From positions 248,001 through 312,000 of the forward strand of contig NZ_JACOPG010000001.1 of NCBI RefSeq assembly GCF_014287435.1: a stretch of 64,000 nucleotides of DNA, read 5' to 3'. The notes under the pieces are model-generated. The model was given only the letters and a program-made list of their open reading frames with translations. It was not told the DNA's origin and did not search any database. Numbering within the stretch: position 1 is the first letter of the stretch; each line of letters begins with the position of its first letter. Both the position numbers and the translations under genes were made by a program. Below, piece after piece: positions 62,645 to 64,000 of this stretch. The stretch comes from Roseburia lenta (GTDB lineage: Bacteria > Bacillota > Clostridia > Lachnospirales > Lachnospiraceae).

Positions 62645-63649
62645 TTAGCGGATCAATCCGGTTAAGCCAATCTTTTTATGCACCTTGCGCAAGGTCTTAT
62701 TGGCAAAATATGCTGCTTTCGCATCATTTTCCTTGATACAGCCGTCAATGTAAGCCTTATCCTTTAAGAGTTCCTCATAACGCTTTTGCAGTGGTGCCAA
62801 TTCATCTGCAACCGTCTCACCGACTGCCAGTTTGAAGTCTCCATAACCTTTTCCGGAAAATTCTGCACTGATCTCGTCATAGGTCTTTCCGGTAATGCAG
62901 CCGTAGATCTCCATCAGGTTGCTGATGCCCGGCTTGTCCTCTCCATAGCGGACTTCTGCCTCTGAATCAGTCACGGCACGTTTGAACTTTCGGATAATGG
63001 TGTCCTTGTCGTCCAAAAGCAAAATAGTCGCATTGACATTTTCATCGGACTTTGACATCTTCTTGGTCGGATCCTGCAAACTCATGACCTTGGCACTGTT
63101 CTGTCCAAAATATGCCTCAGGAATGGTAAATACCTCACCATATAAATTATTGAAACGTTCTGCAATATCCCTGGTGATTTCCAGATGCTGTTTCTGATCA
63201 ACACCGACTGGTACAACATCTGCCTGATACAAAAGGATATCTGCTGCCATCAGTACCGGATAGGTATAAAGTCCGGCATTGATGTTGTCCGCATGTTTGG
63301 CTGCCTTATCCTTAAACTGGGTCATACGGTTCAACTCGCCCATATAGGTAAAGCAGTCCAGAACCCATGCCAACTGTGCATGTGCCGGCACATGGGACTG
63401 ATAATAGATGCAGTTCTTCTCCGGATCAAGACCGGCTGCCACATAGAGGGCATATAATTTTCTGGCATTCTGACGAAATTCTGTCGGATTCTGACGTACC
63501 GTCAAAGAATGCAGATCCATGACACCATAAAAACATTCGTAATCATCGCAAAGGCTGACCCAGTTCTTGAGTGCTCCCAAGTAGTTGCCCAAAGTCAAAG
63601 TTCCTGTTGCCTGCATTCCACTGTATAATACCTTTTTCTCTTTTTCCAT
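62645..63649 (-). CDS. trpS: Tryptophan--tRNA ligase
   Basis: TrpRS charges tRNA-Trp. The 334-residue class I synthetase has the HIGH-like ATGTLTLGNYLGALKNW and the KMSKS motif in DPTKKMSKSDEN, with VPVGVDQKQHLEITRDIA between. I start at 63649 after GGAAGGACAAA; the open frame extends to 63685 but that lies in the previous gene. No T-box leader is visible in the short gap upstream. Confidence 0.96.
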   Translation of the reverse strand: MEKEKKVLYSGMQATGTLTLGNYLGALKNWVSLCDDYECFYGVMDLHSLTVRQNPTEFRQNARKLYALYVAAGLDPEKNCIYYQSHVPAHAQLAWVLDCFTYMGELNRMTQFKDKAAKHADNINAGLYTYPVLMAADILLYQADVVPVGVDQKQHLEITRDIAERFNNLYGEVFTIPEAYFGQNSAKVMSLQDPTKKMSKSDENVNATILLLDDKDTIIRKFKRAVTDSEAEVRYGEDKPGISNLMEIYGCITGKTYDEISAEFSGKGYGDFKLAVGETVADELAPLQKRYEELLKDKAYIDGCIKENDAKAAYFANKTLRKVHKKIGLTGLIR

Positions 63650-63677
63650 TTTGTCCTTCCTCTCTTTTCTATAAAAT

Positions 63678-64000
63678 CTATGCATTATGCAAAACTTGAT
63701 ATCTCACATAAGAAAATGTTTCTTCCTCGCCCTTTTCTGCTAGCATGACAAGCAGTTGTTCCAATAATTCCGCTGTCTTTGGATGCATGATGTATTTATG
63801 GCATCCCTTCTTATAATACTCCAGTGCACTGGCATCCGTATAGGCATCTTTCATATAATTGCGGCTGGCAGCAATCCGGTCGACAAACATCTCAACGACA
63901 TACTGTGTCGGCATTTCCATACCGACCATGCCTTCCCCGGGATTTAGGCTATAGTCGATCCAGTATTCAAAATGATGTTTGTTGCGTCCTTTGTGATGCA
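63678..64000 (-). CDS. DUF5662 family protein, 5' end outside window
   Basis: Only the C-terminal part is in the window. From 63999 down it reads HHKGRNKHHFEYW, then NPGEGMVGMEMPTQYVVEMF, and runs to the stop at 63678; the internal ATG at 63929 is not the likely start. These motifs match DUF5662 (His-rich, function unknown). About 28 bases separate it from trpS, so it may be co-transcribed. Confidence 0.8.
   Translation of the reverse strand, partial: HHKGRNKHHFEYWIDYSLNPGEGMVGMEMPTQYVVEMFVDRIAASRNYMKDAYTDASALEYYKKGCHKYIMHPKTAELLEQLLVMLAEKGEEETFSYVRYQVLHNA

Noticed and set aside
1237..63457. Many plus-strand open frames opposite polC, fla/che, topA and other genes
   Set aside because: They are antisense shadows of recognised minus-strand genes, lack ribosome sites and show no family motifs.
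63650..63677. Search for a T-box leader for trpS
   Set aside because: Only 28 bases separate trpS from the upstream gene; no room for a T-box and none seen.
1..64000. CRISPR arrays, tRNA or rRNA genes, insertion sequences, prophage or defence genes
   Set aside because: None seen on either strand; the window is a continuous block of core, motility and envelope genes.

Overview
The window looks like the chromosome of a motile, endospore-forming Firmicute of the class Clostridia, most likely a Lachnospiraceae (Roseburia/Lachnospira-like). The reasons are the gene content (PolC, CodY, a sporulation SigK, CheC/CheD/FliY chemotaxis), strong AGGAGG ribosome sites, and a gene order that parallels the Bacillus fla/che - rpsB - tsf - pyrH - frr - uppS - cdsA - dxr - rasP - polC region. 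This is judged by reading alone; no database search was run. Every supported gene lies on the minus strand, so transcription runs from high to low coordinates. I see no tRNA, rRNA, CRISPR array, insertion sequence, prophage or integrase, and no gene-free stretch longer than 300 bases.

From the right edge, in order of transcription: a DUF5662-type gene cut by the window edge, trpS, a sporulation sigma factor (SigK type, no pro-sequence) with a sporulation-like promoter and its own terminator, comM, dprA, topA and codY. codY has a good promoter with a CodY box next to its -35 and ends in a strong terminator.

From 55996 to 21786 runs one fla/che supercluster of 39 genes: rod, basal body and export ATPase (flgB flgC fliE fliF fliG fliH fliI fliJ), a MotE-like gene, hook genes (fliK flgD TIGR02530 flgE), motor and switch (motA motB fliL fliM fliY), cheY, export gate (fliO fliP fliQ fliR flhB flhA), flhF flhG, a PilZ c-di-GMP receptor, chemotaxis (cheB cheA cheW cheC cheD), sigD, a FapA/DUF342 protein, an unknown 107-residue protein, a SwrB-like protein and a catalytic-domain-less MltG-like protein. 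Most junctions are tight or overlapping and several starts are TTG or GTG. A weak terminator and about 200 non-coding bases follow flgE, where many relatives carry flbD/swrD. cheR, flagellin, flgK/L, fliD and fliS are not here.

The translation genes rpsB and tsf follow, with a consensus promoter and a structured leader, then a terminator. A block of six genes sits between tsf and pyrH: a Lon-like AAA ATPase without protease domain, an AGCS sodium:amino-acid symporter, an AEC transporter, a chemoreceptor, a polysaccharide deacetylase and a bactofilin. Two CodY-like boxes lie upstream of the first three. After this come pyrH, frr, an intrinsic terminator, and uppS, cdsA, dxr, rseP, ispG, polC (isoprenoid, lipid and envelope genes plus the replicative polymerase), ending with pheA, cut by the left edge.

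The most unusual items are a CheB whose receiver domain lacks the phospho-acceptor aspartate, the Lon-like ATPase with an Asn-Glu Walker B, the rpsB leader RNA, TTGTGT/ACACAA motifs recurring in the control regions of flgB, codY and motA, and a SigK that cannot have a pro-peptide. No clearly new multi-gene system is visible; most of the window is core machinery.
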